A stretch of 22,041 bases of DNA from JBKEDH01 sp047975295 (GCA_047975295.1 JBKEDH010000175.1:1-22041), one strand, 5' to 3'. Positions 7,454 through 14,041 are shown, counted from the first letter of the stretch. The notes: a model not told the origin generated them from the letters alone. Numbers and translations: made by a program.

Positions 7454-7558
7454 AAAAGTGAAAAGTGAAAAGTGAAAGTTAAAAAGTGAAAAGTGAAAAT
7501 ATCCAACATTAAAACTTCAAACTTTAAACTTCAAGCTTCAAACATTAAACTTTAAAAA
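7454..7558 (+). repeat. Fifteen 7-nt units between infA and rpmJ
   Basis: An unbroken 7-nt register covers 7454-7558. The first half is AAAAGTG (at 7454, 7461, 7468, 7482 and 7489) with AAAGTTA and AAAATAT. CCAACAT (7503) is the joint. The second half is TNAAACT-like: TCAAACT, TTAAACT (twice), TCAAGCT and close variants. AAGT in the first half and ACTT in the second are complementary words, so the two halves can pair loosely. It ends 18 nt before the rpmJ start. Confidence 0.8.
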
Positions 7559-7576
7559 CTTTCAAACTAAAAAAAT

Positions 7577-7693
7577 ATGAAAGTAAGAGCATCAATAAAA
7601 AAGAGAAGTGCAGATTGCAAAATCGTGCGCAGAAAAGGAAGACTTTACGTAATTAACAAAAAGAATCCTAGATTTAAACAAAGACAAGGTTAA
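7577..7693 (+). CDS. rpmJ: 50S ribosomal protein L36, zinc-free form
   Basis: Smallest large-subunit protein, involved in 23S rRNA packing late in assembly. The frame encodes 38 residues, starting MKVRASIKKRSADCKIVRRK and ending GRLYVINKKNPRFKQRQG, the standard L36 end. Zinc-binding L36 has ligands in the pattern Cys-x2-Cys, Cys, His. Here only one Cys remains (residue 14), with Ser at 11, Asn in the VIN position and Phe in place of the His. This makes it the non-zinc (C-) type. It lies between infA and rpsM, its usual place. The preceding gap is the long heptad array. Confidence 0.95.
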   Translation: MKVRASIKKRSADCKIVRRKGRLYVINKKNPRFKQRQG

Positions 7694-7717
7694 AAAAATT
7701 GACATGAGTTATTGGGG

Positions 7718-7768
7718 TTTAGAAGTTAGATGAATCTGTTCGAAATAGAAATGTTTAGGATTCTAACA
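7718..7768 (+). repeat. 51-nt intergenic hairpin element, copy 1
   Basis: Lies between rpmJ and rpsM and is 48/51 identical to the element at 8208-8258. Predicted stem: TTTAG and GTTAG on the left, an AATC inner arm at 7733-7736, then GATT plus CTAAC and CTAAA on the right, with a 2x2 AA mismatch and a 3-nt bulge; the loop is about 22 nt. The right arm runs into the CTAA heptads before rpsM. Confidence 0.8.
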
Positions 7769-7797
7769 ACTAAAAACTAGCAACTAGAAACTAAAAA
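7763..7797 (+). repeat. Five CTAA heptads before rpsM
   Basis: Five consecutive units in exact 7-nt register: CTAACAA, CTAAAAA, CTAGCAA, CTAGAAA, CTAAAAA. They end 4 nt before the rpsM ATG. Each keeps CTA at the first three positions. No Shine-Dalgarno sequence is seen. Confidence 0.8.
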
Positions 7798-7801
7798 CAA
7801 T

Positions 7802-8176
7802 ATGGCAAGAATTGCAGGTGTAGATATACCAAAAAACAAAAGAGGCGCTATTGCGTTAACCTATATTTATGGAGTAGGTAAAAGCAGAGCAAAAGAAATA
7901 TTAGCAACAGCTAATGTTGATGAAAACATTAAAGTTCAAGACTGGAACGACGACCAGATTAGTGGTATTCGTGAAGCCGTAGGGACTTACAAGATTGAAG
8001 GCGAACTACGTTCGGAAACCCAATTGAACATTAAACGCTTAATGGATATTGGATGTTATAGAGGTATTCGTCACAGATCTGGTTTACCATTAAGAGGGCA
8101 ACGTACCAAAAACAACTCCAGAACAAGAAAAGGTAGAAGAAAAACAGTTGCCAACAAGAAAAAAGCAACTAAATAA
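7802..8176 (+). CDS. rpsM: 30S ribosomal protein S13
   Basis: Head protein of the 30S subunit that contacts P-site tRNA and forms intersubunit bridges. The product is 124 residues. It starts MARIAGVDIPKNKRGAIALT with the YGVGKSRAKEIL helix-two-turn-helix and ends with the signature RGIRHRSGLPLRGQRTKNNS followed by a Lys/Arg-rich tail. First gene of the alpha cluster. It is preceded and followed by copies of the same 51-nt hairpin element, so any regulation by that element would bracket this gene. Confidence 0.98.
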   Translation: MARIAGVDIPKNKRGAIALTYIYGVGKSRAKEILATANVDENIKVQDWNDDQISGIREAVGTYKIEGELRSETQLNIKRLMDIGCYRGIRHRSGLPLRGQRTKNNSRTRKGRRKTVANKKKATK

Positions 8177-8207
8177 TAATTAATTAAAAGACGTTAGTCA
8201 ATTAGTA

Positions 8208-8258
8208 TTTAGAAGTTAGACGAATCTGCTTGAAATAGAAATGTTTAGGATTCTAACA
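8208..8258 (+). repeat. 51-nt intergenic hairpin element, copy 2
   Basis: Second copy, between rpsM and rpsK. It differs from copy 1 at three positions (8221, 8229, 8231). All three fall in the predicted bulge or loop, none in the stem, which is what selection on RNA or cruciform structure would leave. Further TTAG words lie just upstream, in the 8193-8207 stretch. Confidence 0.8.
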
Positions 8259-8286
8259 CTAACAGCTAACAGCTAAAAGCTATAAA
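8253..8286 (+). repeat. CTAA heptads before rpsK
   Basis: A 6-nt CTAACA is followed by CTAACAG (twice), CTAAAAG and CTATAAA in 7-nt register, ending 2 nt before the rpsK ATG. Together with the TTAG words upstream it forms the right arm of an imperfect inverted array. Confidence 0.7.
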
Positions 8287-8288
8287 AC

Positions 8289-8681
8289 ATGGCAAAGTCA
8301 AATACAAAAAGCACAAAAAAGCGTAAAGTAATAGTAGATTCTGTTGGAGAGGCGCACATTACAGCTTCGTTCAATAACATTATTATTTCATTAACCAATA
8401 AAAAAGGCGATGTGGTATCGTGGTCTTCGGCCGGTAAAATGGGCTTTAGAGGATCTAAGAAAAACACACCCTACGCTGCACAAATGGCTGCAGAAGATGC
8501 AACAGCTACCGCTTTGGAAGCTGGATTAAAAAAGGTTAAAGTTTACGTAAAAGGACCTGGTAATGGTAGAGAGTCTGCCATCCGTTCCATCCACAATGCA
8601 GGAATTGAAGTAACCGAAATTATCGATGTTACACCACTACCGCATAATGGATGCCGACCACCAAAACGTAGAAGGGTATAA
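8289..8681 (+). CDS. rpsK: 30S ribosomal protein S11
   Basis: Platform protein that contacts the mRNA and the Shine-Dalgarno/anti-Shine-Dalgarno region of 16S rRNA. The product is 130 residues. It contains GEAHITASFNNIIISLTNKK, then WSSAGKMGFRGSKKNTPYAA and the C-terminal signature TPLPHNGCRPPKRRRV. It is the last gene before the first clear terminator in the cluster. S11 is of special interest in this phylum, where the anti-Shine-Dalgarno is thought to be occluded by neighbouring platform proteins; that is family knowledge, not visible here. Confidence 0.98.
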   Translation: MAKSNTKSTKKRKVIVDSVGEAHITASFNNIIISLTNKKGDVVSWSSAGKMGFRGSKKNTPYAAQMAAEDATATALEAGLKKVKVYVKGPGNGRESAIRSIHNAGIEVTEIIDVTPLPHNGCRPPKRRRV

Positions 8682-8703
8682 TTTTTATCCTGTAAAACAT
8701 GTA

Positions 8704-8746
8704 AAAAAATTAATATCAGCTTTTATTTAGTTGATATTAATTTTTT
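8704..8746 (+). terminator. Perfect 15-bp hairpin after rpsK
   Basis: The arms at 8704-8718 and 8732-8746 are exact reverse complements (AAAAAATTAATATCA on the left) with a 13-nt loop. The right arm ends in six T. The stem is symmetric and AT-rich but long, fitting an intrinsic terminator. Its right arm overlaps the possible -33 region of the rpsD promoter. Confidence 0.75.
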
Positions 8747-8757
8747 GTGTAAATTTG
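8731..8757 (+). promoter_or_regulatory. Promoter of rpsD-rpoA-rplQ
   Basis: TAAATTTG at 8750-8757 is an exact match to the Bacteroidota -7 box TAnnTTTG and is followed by CACCC. A TTG at 8731-8733 lies 16 nt upstream, slightly closer than usual for a -33 element. The leader to the rpsD ATG would be about 100 nt. Confidence 0.7.
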
Positions 8758-8859
8758 CACCCTGAAAAAATAAACAAGTATAAACTAAGAGGCAAACGGT
8801 TATCGAAGGATAAGATTAAGACCTGAATTCATAACCGCTCTTAAAAACATCAATTTAAA

Positions 8860-9465
8860 ATGGCAAGATATACTGGTCCAAAAACTAAAATAGCCCGTAA
8901 ATTCGGAGAGGCTATTTTTGGAGACGATAAGTCTTTCGAAAAAAGAAATTACCCACCTGGGCAACATGGTAATACCCGCCGACGCGCAAAGCGCTCGGAG
9001 TATGCCATTCAATTACAGGAAAAGCAAAAAGCCAAATACACTTACGGTATCTTGGAAAGACAGTTTAGAAACCTGTTTAAAAAAGCAAGAGCAGCGCAAG
9101 GTATTACTGGTGAAGTACTGTTGCAACTTTGTGAGTCCAGATTGGACAACGTCGTGTTTAGAATGGGCGTAGCACCATCGCGTAGTGCGGCAAGACAATT
9201 GGTATCGCACAGGCATATAACCGTAAACGGCAACTTGGTAAACATACCATCTTATCAATTAAAAGCCGGTGATGTGGTAGCAGTAAGAGAAAAATCGAAA
9301 TCTCTTGATGTTATTGGAAAATCATTATCCAATTCATCTCACGTTTACGAATGGATTACATGGAACGACGATACCAAGCAAGGAACTTATGTATCTGTTC
9401 CTGCGAGAATCCAAATTCCAGAAAACATTAACGAGCAGTTCATCGTCGAATTATACTCTAAATAA
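8860..9465 (+). CDS. rpsD: 30S ribosomal protein S4, zinc-free form
   Basis: Primary assembly protein of the 30S body and, in E. coli, the autoregulator of the alpha operon. The product is 201 residues. The N-terminus MARYTGPKTKIARKFGEAIF lacks the Cys cluster of zinc-binding S4 forms. The KRNYPPGQHG motif follows, and the S4 RNA-binding domain spans about residues 92-155 (ESRLDNVVFRMGVAPSRSAA, then RQLVSHRHITVNGN). It has its own promoter and an upstream terminator, so it starts a new transcription unit. Several frames on both strands over this gene are shadows. Confidence 0.98.
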   Translation: MARYTGPKTKIARKFGEAIFGDDKSFEKRNYPPGQHGNTRRRAKRSEYAIQLQEKQKAKYTYGILERQFRNLFKKARAAQGITGEVLLQLCESRLDNVVFRMGVAPSRSAARQLVSHRHITVNGNLVNIPSYQLKAGDVVAVREKSKSLDVIGKSLSNSSHVYEWITWNDDTKQGTYVSVPARIQIPENINEQFIVELYSK

Positions 9466-9478
9466 TAAATTAAAACCA

Positions 9479-9537
9479 TTGGTGTTTGGCCAAAGGGTCT
9501 GTTCGTACTTCTTCAAACTTACAGACCGCGCAACCAA
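9479..9537 (+). other. Structured spacer between rpsD and rpoA
   Basis: GGTCTGT (9496-9502) and ACAGACC (9521-9527) form a perfect 7-bp stem, enclosed by TTGGT (9479-9483) with ACCAA (9533-9537). The palindrome TTTGGCCAAA (9485-9494) lies on the left side. No T tract follows, so it is more likely a leader or processing structure than a terminator. S4 or alpha binding is a guess. Confidence 0.5.
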
Positions 9538-9562
9538 ATAACAATTAAAACGAAGAAAAATT

Positions 9563-10555
9563 ATGGCAGTATTTAATTTCCAAAAGCCCGATAAAGTAAT
9601 CATGATCGATTCGACCGATTTTGAAGGCAAATTCGAATTTCGTCCTTTAGAACCCGGTTACGGATTAACAGTAGGCAACGCACTGCGAAGAGTATTATTA
9701 TCTTCGTTAGAAGGATTTGCCATAACATCGGTTAAAATTGAAGGCGTAGATCACGAATTTTCAACTATCGCAGGAGTGGTTGAAGACGTTACAGAAATTA
9801 TATTAAACCTTAAACAAGTACGTTTTAAACGTCAAATTGACGATATCGACAACGAGTCGGTGTCCATTTCAATTTCTGGTCAAGAGCAAATTACCGCTGG
9901 CGATTTCCAAAAGTTTATTTCCGGATTTCAAGTATTAAATACAGATTTGGTTATCTGTAATTTAGATCCTAAAGTAAACGTAACCATGGAAATTACCATA
10001 GAAAAAGGTAGAGGATATGTACCGGCAGAAGAAAACAAAAAAGCTGCTGCTCCAATAGGGACTATCTTTACCGATTCTATCTACACGCCAATAAAAAACG
10101 TAAAATATAGTATCGAGAATTACCGTGTGGAACAAAAGACCGATTACGAAAAATTGGTTTTCGAGATTATTACCGATGGTTCCATCACACCCCAAGATGC
10201 TTTAACCGAAGCAGCAAAAACACTAATCCACCACTTTATGTTATTCTCCGACGAGCGTATCACTTTAGAGGCGGATGAGATTGCGCAGACCGAGACTTAT
10301 GACGAAGAATCGCTTCACATGAGACAATTGCTTAAAACCAAGTTAATTGATATGGATTTATCGGTACGTGCACTTAACTGTTTAAAAGCTGCCGAAGTGG
10401 ATACTTTGGGCGATTTGGTATCGTTTAATAAAAACGACTTGATGAAATTTAGAAACTTTGGTAAAAAATCCTTGACCGAACTTGAGGAGTTGGTAAACAT
10501 CAAAGGTCTAAACTTTGGAATGGATTTAAGCAAATATAAGTTAGATAAAGACTAA
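9563..10555 (+). CDS. rpoA: RNA polymerase subunit alpha
   Basis: Scaffold of core RNA polymerase; the dimer nucleates beta and beta-prime assembly, and the C-terminal domain contacts UP elements and activators. The product is 330 residues. The N-terminal domain (about 1-235) includes RPLEPGYGLTVGNALRRVLL and SSLEGFAITSVKIEGVDHEF. A linker follows, then the C-terminal domain (about 255-325) with helix-hairpin-helix sequence SVRALNCLKAAEVDTLGDLV and FRNFGKKSLTELEELV. It is cotranscribed between rpsD and rplQ. The long 97-nt gap upstream contains a structured segment. Confidence 0.98.
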   Translation: MAVFNFQKPDKVIMIDSTDFEGKFEFRPLEPGYGLTVGNALRRVLLSSLEGFAITSVKIEGVDHEFSTIAGVVEDVTEIILNLKQVRFKRQIDDIDNESVSISISGQEQITAGDFQKFISGFQVLNTDLVICNLDPKVNVTMEITIEKGRGYVPAEENKKAAAPIGTIFTDSIYTPIKNVKYSIENYRVEQKTDYEKLVFEIITDGSITPQDALTEAAKTLIHHFMLFSDERITLEADEIAQTETYDEESLHMRQLLKTKLIDMDLSVRALNCLKAAEVDTLGDLVSFNKNDLMKFRNFGKKSLTELEELVNIKGLNFGMDLSKYKLDKD

Positions 10556-10676
10556 AAAAATTTTAAGATTTACTAATTGAATACATTGGTAGGCTTAAGA
10601 ACAAATCAATCATTAACCCGTCATAATTTGCTCCCTAAAACAGGTATAGAAGCAAGATGATGATAACAAAAATGTC

Positions 10677-11159
10677 ATGAGACACGGAAAAAAAATAAAC
10701 CATTTAGGTAGAAAAACTGCCCACAGAAAATCAATGTTGGCTAATATGGCTTGCTCATTAATAGAGCACAAGCGTATTAACACAACAGTTGCCAAAGCAA
10801 AAGCCTTAAAGCAATTTGTTGAGCCAATGATTACCAAATCAAAAGAAGATACAACGCATAACCGTCGTATTGTTATGTCGCGTTTACGCCAAAAAGATGC
10901 GGTAACCGAACTGTTTAGGGAAGTAGCCGTAAAAGTAGGCGACAGGCCGGGAGGCTATACCCGAATTATTAAATTGGGTAACCGTCTTGGCGATAATGCC
11001 GATATGGCCATGATTGAGTTGGTAGATTACAATGAAATCTATAACGCAGGAAAACCGGCTAAAAAATCGACACGTAGAGGTAGAAGAAAAAACACAAATA
11101 CCGATACACCGGTAGCTCCCGCTGTAGAGAACAAATCGACTAAAGACGAAGAGGAATAA
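10677..11159 (+). CDS. rplQ: 50S ribosomal protein L17
   Basis: Large-subunit protein near the tunnel exit. The core (about residues 1-118) starts MRHGKKINHLGRKTAHRKSM and includes KRINTTVAKAKALKQFVEPM and DRPGGYTRIIKLGNRLGDNA. At 160 residues it is longer than the ~127-residue E. coli protein. The extra tail is a basic stretch (KKSTRRGRRKN) followed by an acidic end (KSTKDEEE), an extension seen in Bacteroidota L17. The 121-nt gap from rpoA shows no clear promoter or hairpin. The gene ends the alpha cluster and is followed by a strong terminator. Confidence 0.97.
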   Translation: MRHGKKINHLGRKTAHRKSMLANMACSLIEHKRINTTVAKAKALKQFVEPMITKSKEDTTHNRRIVMSRLRQKDAVTELFREVAVKVGDRPGGYTRIIKLGNRLGDNADMAMIELVDYNEIYNAGKPAKKSTRRGRRKNTNTDTPVAPAVENKSTKDEEE

Positions 11160-11182
11160 ATGTTGATAAGCATTTAACATAT

Positions 11183-11217
11183 AAAAGGATAAACTATTTT
11201 AGTTTATCCTTTTTTTT
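11183..11217 (+). terminator. Intrinsic terminator after rplQ
   Basis: The arms AAAAGGATAAACT (11183-11195) and AGTTTATCCTTTT (11201-11213) are perfect complements around the 5-nt loop ATTTT, and the T run continues to 11217. This is a textbook intrinsic terminator and closes the ribosomal transcript. Confidence 0.92.
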
Positions 11218-11220
11218 ATG

Positions 11221-11228
11221 CAATTTTG
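11221..11228 (+). promoter_or_regulatory. Possible carA -7 box
   Basis: CAATTTTG matches TAnnTTTG at all fixed positions except the first T. It lies 21 nt before the carA start and just after the rplQ terminator, which is where a promoter is needed. No convincing -33 element is seen because the terminator occupies that space. Confidence 0.35.
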
Positions 11229-11249
11229 TAAAACTTTTTTAAGCAATAC

Positions 11250-12356
11250 ATGAAATATCAAAAAAGACAAAAGGCCATCGTATTACTTGCCGACGGCACT
11301 ATTTTTTACGGTAAGGCAGTAGGAAACAAACAAGGAAGCGCCTTTGGCGAAGTGTGTTTTAATACCGGAATGACCGGTTACCAGGAAATTTTTACCGATC
11401 CATCCTATTTTGGGCAAATTATGGTGGCTACCAATGCCCATATTGGTAACTACGGTACAAATAAGAAAGATGTAGAATCCGACTCTGTAAAAATAGCAGG
11501 ACTAATTGTTAAAAATTTTAGCTACGAATATTCCCGTGATGCCGCTGACGATTCATTGGAGGAATTTCTTGAAAAAAACAACCTTTTTGCCATTTCCGAT
11601 GTCGATACAAGAGCACTTGTAAGCTATATTCGCGATAATGGCGCCATGAATGCCGTAATCTCTACCGATGTCGATAATATTGAAGGTTTAAAAGAGCAAC
11701 TGGCCAATGTACCAAATATGGAAGGACTGGAGCTATCCTCCAAGGTATCGACAAAGGAACCCTATTATTTTGGAAATGAAAATGCCACATATAGAGTGGC
11801 CGCTCTCGATTTGGGCATAAAAAAGAATATTTTGCGAAACATAGCCAAGCGCGATGCTTATATAAAGGTATTTCCGTATAATGCCAGTTTCGAAGATCTG
11901 GAGGCCTTCAATCCCGATGGATATTTTTTATCCAATGGTCCCGGCGATCCCGAACCCTTGGAAAGTGCACAACAGGTAGCCAAAGAAATCCTAAAACGCA
12001 ATCTGCCTTTATTTGGTATCTGTTTGGGGCATCAGGTAATAGCGCTTGCAAATGGCGTTTCAACCTATAAAATGCACAATGGTCATAGAGGTATAAACCA
12101 TCCAGTTAAAAACTTAGAAACAGGTAAGGGCGAAATAACTTCACAAAATCATGGTTTTGCCGTTAATAGAGAAGAAGCCGAAGCCAATACCGATTTAGAA
12201 ATTACCCATATACACTTAAACGATAATACTGTAGCCGGTATAGCTATGAAAAATAAAAATTGTTTTTCGGTACAATATCATCCCGAAGCCAGTCCCGGAC
12301 CGCACGATTCGTCGTATCTGTTCGACCAGTTTATTGAAAATATAAAAAAGAACTAA
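11250..12356 (+). CDS. carA: Carbamoyl-phosphate synthase small subunit
   Basis: Glutaminase subunit that passes ammonia to CarB for carbamoyl phosphate, the precursor of pyrimidines and arginine. The product is 368 residues. The N-terminal CPSase small-chain domain (about 1-145) includes FGEVCFNTGMTGYQEIFTDP. The C-terminal class I glutamine amidotransferase domain (about 180-365) has FLSNGPGDPEP, the nucleophile Cys258 in GICLGHQ, and His344 in VQYHPEASPG. It is not followed by carB; eno comes next, after a hairpin. A single-gene unit directly downstream of the ribosomal cluster implies that CarB is encoded elsewhere. Confidence 0.97.
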   Translation: MKYQKRQKAIVLLADGTIFYGKAVGNKQGSAFGEVCFNTGMTGYQEIFTDPSYFGQIMVATNAHIGNYGTNKKDVESDSVKIAGLIVKNFSYEYSRDAADDSLEEFLEKNNLFAISDVDTRALVSYIRDNGAMNAVISTDVDNIEGLKEQLANVPNMEGLELSSKVSTKEPYYFGNENATYRVAALDLGIKKNILRNIAKRDAYIKVFPYNASFEDLEAFNPDGYFLSNGPGDPEPLESAQQVAKEILKRNLPLFGICLGHQVIALANGVSTYKMHNGHRGINHPVKNLETGKGEITSQNHGFAVNREEAEANTDLEITHIHLNDNTVAGIAMKNKNCFSVQYHPEASPGPHDSSYLFDQFIENIKKN

Positions 12357-12363
12357 ATAATGT

Positions 12364-12400
12364 AACCTCAGAAGAACTTGACTTTTTTTTTGAGGTTTTT
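12364..12400 (+). terminator. Probable terminator after carA
   Basis: AACCTCA (12364-12370) pairs with TGAGGTT (12391-12397), and the T run ends at 12400. The loop is 20 nt and contains a long T stretch that can pair with A-rich loop sequence, which makes the stem longer but irregular. Confidence 0.55.
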
Positions 12401-12421
12401 ATTTACTAAAACGTTATAGCC

Positions 12422-12448
12422 GGAAATTTTATTAATTTCCATGGAAAT
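12422..12448 (+). promoter_or_regulatory. Palindrome with three GGAAAT half-sites upstream of eno
   Basis: GGAAATT (12422-12428) is inverted as AATTTCC (12434-12440). The 14-bp palindrome ATTTCCATGGAAAT occupies 12435-12448, sharing the middle half-site. It is centred about 33 bp upstream of the eno -7 box, where an activator or repressor could bind. The function is inference. Confidence 0.45.
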
Positions 12449-12473
12449 ATACCGAGAAAACAAGATTAAAGCG

Positions 12474-12481
12474 TAAATTTG
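12474..12481 (+). promoter_or_regulatory. eno -7 promoter box
   Basis: TAAATTTG is an exact TAnnTTTG match, 34 nt before the eno ATG. No TTG is found at the usual -33 distance, so the promoter may depend on an activator bound at the upstream palindrome. Confidence 0.6.
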
Positions 12482-12515
12482 AAAGTAATAATTTTAAAGA
12501 TAAAACAACCAGATT

Positions 12516-13805
12516 ATGAGTGTAATAATTAGTGTCCACGCAAGACAAATTTTAGATTCCAGAGGAAACCCAACAGTAGAGGTCGATGTAGTAACAGAAA
12601 ATGGTGTTCTGGGTAGGGCAGCAGTACCTTCGGGAGCTTCAACAGGCGAGCACGAAGCCGTTGAGTTACGCGATGGAGGAAGTAGCTATATGGGAAAAGG
12701 TGTTTTAAAAGCCGTGGAAAATGTTAACGCTGTTATTGCCGAAGAATTATTGGGAGTATCGGTTTTTGAGCAAAACCTAATCGATAAATTAATGATTGAT
12801 TTGGATGGTACACCAAACAAATCCAAATTGGGAGCCAATGCCATTTTGGGTGTATCGTTGGCAGTTGCAAAAGCGGCCGCTAACGAGTTGGGTATGCCGT
12901 TATACCGTTATGTTGGTGGTGTTTCGGCCAATACTTTGCCATTACCTATGATGAATATTATAAATGGAGGTTCGCATAGCGATGCCCCTATCGCTTTTCA
13001 AGAGTTTATGGTTATGCCGGTAAAGGCTAAAAACTTTACCCATGCCATGCAAATGGGAACCGAAATTTTTCATCATCTTAAAAAAGTATTGCACGATCGT
13101 AATTTAAGTACTGCAGTAGGCGACGAAGGTGGGTTTGCGCCAACCTTGGATGGAACCGAAGATGCTATCGAAACCATTGGTAAAGCTGTTGAAAATGCAG
13201 GTTACAAATTTGGAGACGAAGTGAAAATTGCATTGGATTGTGCCTCGGCAGAATTTTTTGTAGATGGCAAATACGATTACACCAAGTTTGAAGGCGATAA
13301 AGGTGCCGTTAGAACAAGTAAGGAGCAAGCCGAATATTTGGCCGAGCTTTGTGCAAAATACCCCATTATCTCTATTGAAGATGGTATGGACGAAAACGAT
13401 TGGGACGGTTGGAAATTACTAACCGAAAAAATAGGAGACAAAGTGCAATTGGTTGGCGACGATTTATTTGTAACCAATGTAGAGCGCTTGTCGCGAGGTA
13501 TAGAAAACGATATTGCCAACTCAATTCTTATAAAAGTAAACCAAATTGGTTCGTTAACCGAAACCATTGCAGCCGTAAACATGGCTAAAAATGCAGGATA
13601 TACCTCTGTAATGTCTCACCGTTCGGGCGAGACCGAAGACAATACCATTGCCGATTTGGCTGTGGCCCTAAACTGTGGACAGATAAAAACAGGTTCGGCA
13701 TCACGTAGCGACCGTATGGCAAAATACAACCAATTGCTTCGCATTGAGGAAGAATTAGGCGACGTGGCCTACTTTCCGCAGGAAAAAGCATTTAAAGTAA
13801 AGTAA
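12516..13805 (+). CDS. eno: Enolase
   Basis: Cytoplasmic glycolytic enzyme that interconverts 2-phosphoglycerate and phosphoenolpyruvate with Mg2+. The product is 429 residues, the standard bacterial length. The N-terminal domain starts SVHARQILDSRGNPTVEV. The barrel carries the expected catalytic set: Glu204 (GDEGG), Mg ligands Asp241, Glu288 (SIEDG) and Asp315 (GDDLF), and catalytic Lys340 in the signature ILIKVNQIGSLTET. SHRSGETED lies at 367-375. It is a single-gene unit between a carA hairpin and a strong terminator, with its own -7 box and an upstream palindrome. Confidence 0.98.
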   Translation: MSVIISVHARQILDSRGNPTVEVDVVTENGVLGRAAVPSGASTGEHEAVELRDGGSSYMGKGVLKAVENVNAVIAEELLGVSVFEQNLIDKLMIDLDGTPNKSKLGANAILGVSLAVAKAAANELGMPLYRYVGGVSANTLPLPMMNIINGGSHSDAPIAFQEFMVMPVKAKNFTHAMQMGTEIFHHLKKVLHDRNLSTAVGDEGGFAPTLDGTEDAIETIGKAVENAGYKFGDEVKIALDCASAEFFVDGKYDYTKFEGDKGAVRTSKEQAEYLAELCAKYPIISIEDGMDENDWDGWKLLTEKIGDKVQLVGDDLFVTNVERLSRGIENDIANSILIKVNQIGSLTETIAAVNMAKNAGYTSVMSHRSGETEDNTIADLAVALNCGQIKTGSASRSDRMAKYNQLLRIEEELGDVAYFPQEKAFKVK

Positions 13806-13826
13806 AAGCACCAGTTTTATAAAATT

Positions 13827-13859
13827 AAAAGCGGTTATTATTTGGATAACCGCTTTTTT
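13827..13859 (+). terminator. Intrinsic terminator after eno
   Basis: AAAAGCGGTTAT (13827-13838) and ATAACCGCTTTT (13846-13857) are perfect complements with a 7-nt loop, followed by further T residues to 13859. It is the most GC-rich stem in the window and a clear terminator. The rest of the gap to gltA (13860-14084) is AT-rich with no gene. Confidence 0.92.
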
Positions 13860-14033
13860 ATTATGGAAAAAGTTTAAACCACTTCATGAACTCATCTTGG
13901 CTTTTTTACATGTATAGAAACCTATAAAAATAAATAAGACTTTTTTATCCTTTATTTAATGGTGTGCAATGGTAAAAATATGTTAACAGATTAAATCAAT
14001 TACAATAACTGTAAAAAATAAAAGGATATTTTG

Positions 14034-14041
14034 TAAATTAG
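14034..14041 (+). promoter_or_regulatory. Possible gltA -7 box
   Basis: TAAATTAG differs from TAnnTTTG at one position and lies 43 nt before the gltA ATG. The overlapping sequence TATTTTG at 14027-14033 is an alternative with one base missing. Either is weak; the terminator upstream means that some promoter must lie in this gap. Confidence 0.3.

Noticed and set aside
13946..14028. TATCCTTTATTT and AAATAAAAGGATA as a distant inverted repeat upstream of gltA
   Set aside because: The arms are 58 nt apart with a one-base mismatch in very AT-rich sequence; chance is a sufficient explanation.
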